A DNA stretch of 64,000 bases from Anthonomus grandis grandis (Eukaryota > Arthropoda > Insecta > Coleoptera > Curculionidae). The notes under the pieces are model-generated. The model made no database searches and had not been told where the DNA came from. It saw only the letters and a list, made by a program, of their open reading frames with translations. Within the stretch, counting starts at the first letter, position 1; every line of letters starts with the position of its first letter. Location of the stretch: the NCBI RefSeq assembly GCF_022605725.1, contig NC_065562.1, forward strand, positions 5,084,001 to 5,148,000, given 5' to 3'. Below, in pieces: positions 63,831 through 64,000 of the stretch. Made by a program: the position numbers and the translations under genes.

Positions 63831-64000
63831 TAAAGTGTCTCCAATGTAATTTGGTAAAATGGACGTTATAAATAAACTGCAACCGCAACAAATGACGTTT
63901 TCCTAGATCAACGATATTTGCTTATTTTTTAGAAATAAATATTTTTGTATTTTGTAAATTTCGAACAATCACTCATTGGTTTATGTCGACAAACACAAAT

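Noticed and set aside
59310..64000. Initiator exon of the kinase
   Set aside because: Several ATG...GT candidates exist on the minus strand but none has a recognisable N-terminal sequence; not called.

Overview
The window is intronic, transposon-packed DNA from an arthropod, most likely an insect; a beetle is possible but is only a guess. It is AT-rich and contains one recognisable host gene, read on the minus strand. The gene is a germinal-centre kinase III (GckIII / MST3-STK24-STK25-STK26 family). Six consecutive coding exons lie at 59082-59306, 48724-48991, 47197-47438, 35877-36022, 17950-18157 and 1514-1700. Their splice sites and reading phases join without conflict. The exons total 1276 nt. 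The five introns between them are about 10.1, 1.3, 11.2, 17.7 and 16.2 kb. The initiator exon and the C-terminal exon(s) were not found and probably lie outside the window.

Everything else I can identify is mobile DNA inserted in those introns, much of it nested. The dominant group is a set of related mariner-like (IS630-Tc1-mariner) elements with very long terminal inverted repeats (about 120-530 bp), TA target duplications and a DD41D-type (one DD42D) catalytic spacing. I label them A (7791-17730), B (10236-12497), C (13283-17659), E (18391-20485), F (about 25300-34805), G (31373-33911), H (36301-38769), I (29106-31024), J (about 39010-45930) and M (49825-56756). Solo ends occur at 28102, 38772 and 48211. 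G has an uninterrupted transposase of about 353 aa if one 59-bp intron is removed, and nearly identical ends. H carries a 58-bp intron at a different place. A Tc1-type element (O, 59530-63240), three hAT elements or fragments (60-1000, 14605-16625, 39554-42787), a Penelope-like element (25505-27412) and a tRNA-derived SINE (4147-4360) are also present.

Non-LTR retrotransposons are common: LINE A (2221-7553, +), a second LINE nested in it (about 3650-5465, -), S (8690-10135, -), V (41550-41960, -), W (44280-45200, +), K with L nested inside it (50093-56387, +), X (57440-57860, -), Y (59755-60440, +), N (60828-62143, +) and Z (63625-63830, +). All are truncated, frameshifted or internally deleted; L is the most complete, with ORF1 (PHD-like finger) and ORF2 (endonuclease plus reverse transcriptase).

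The most unusual locus is 20913-23405. It is a long-TIR element with a perfect 8-bp target duplication. Its interior holds 18 units of AACCC, 18 units of ATCCC, a hairpin, a degenerate TTGGG tract, the 3' end of an R1-clade-like retrotransposon, and that element's poly(A) joined directly to more TTGGG repeats. This resembles a telomere-targeted (TRAS/SART-like) insertion in a telomere-like array, captured inside a DNA transposon. The Penelope-like element carries two inverted copies of a 39-nt hammerhead-ribozyme-like motif, and a decayed third copy lies at 1336-1373.
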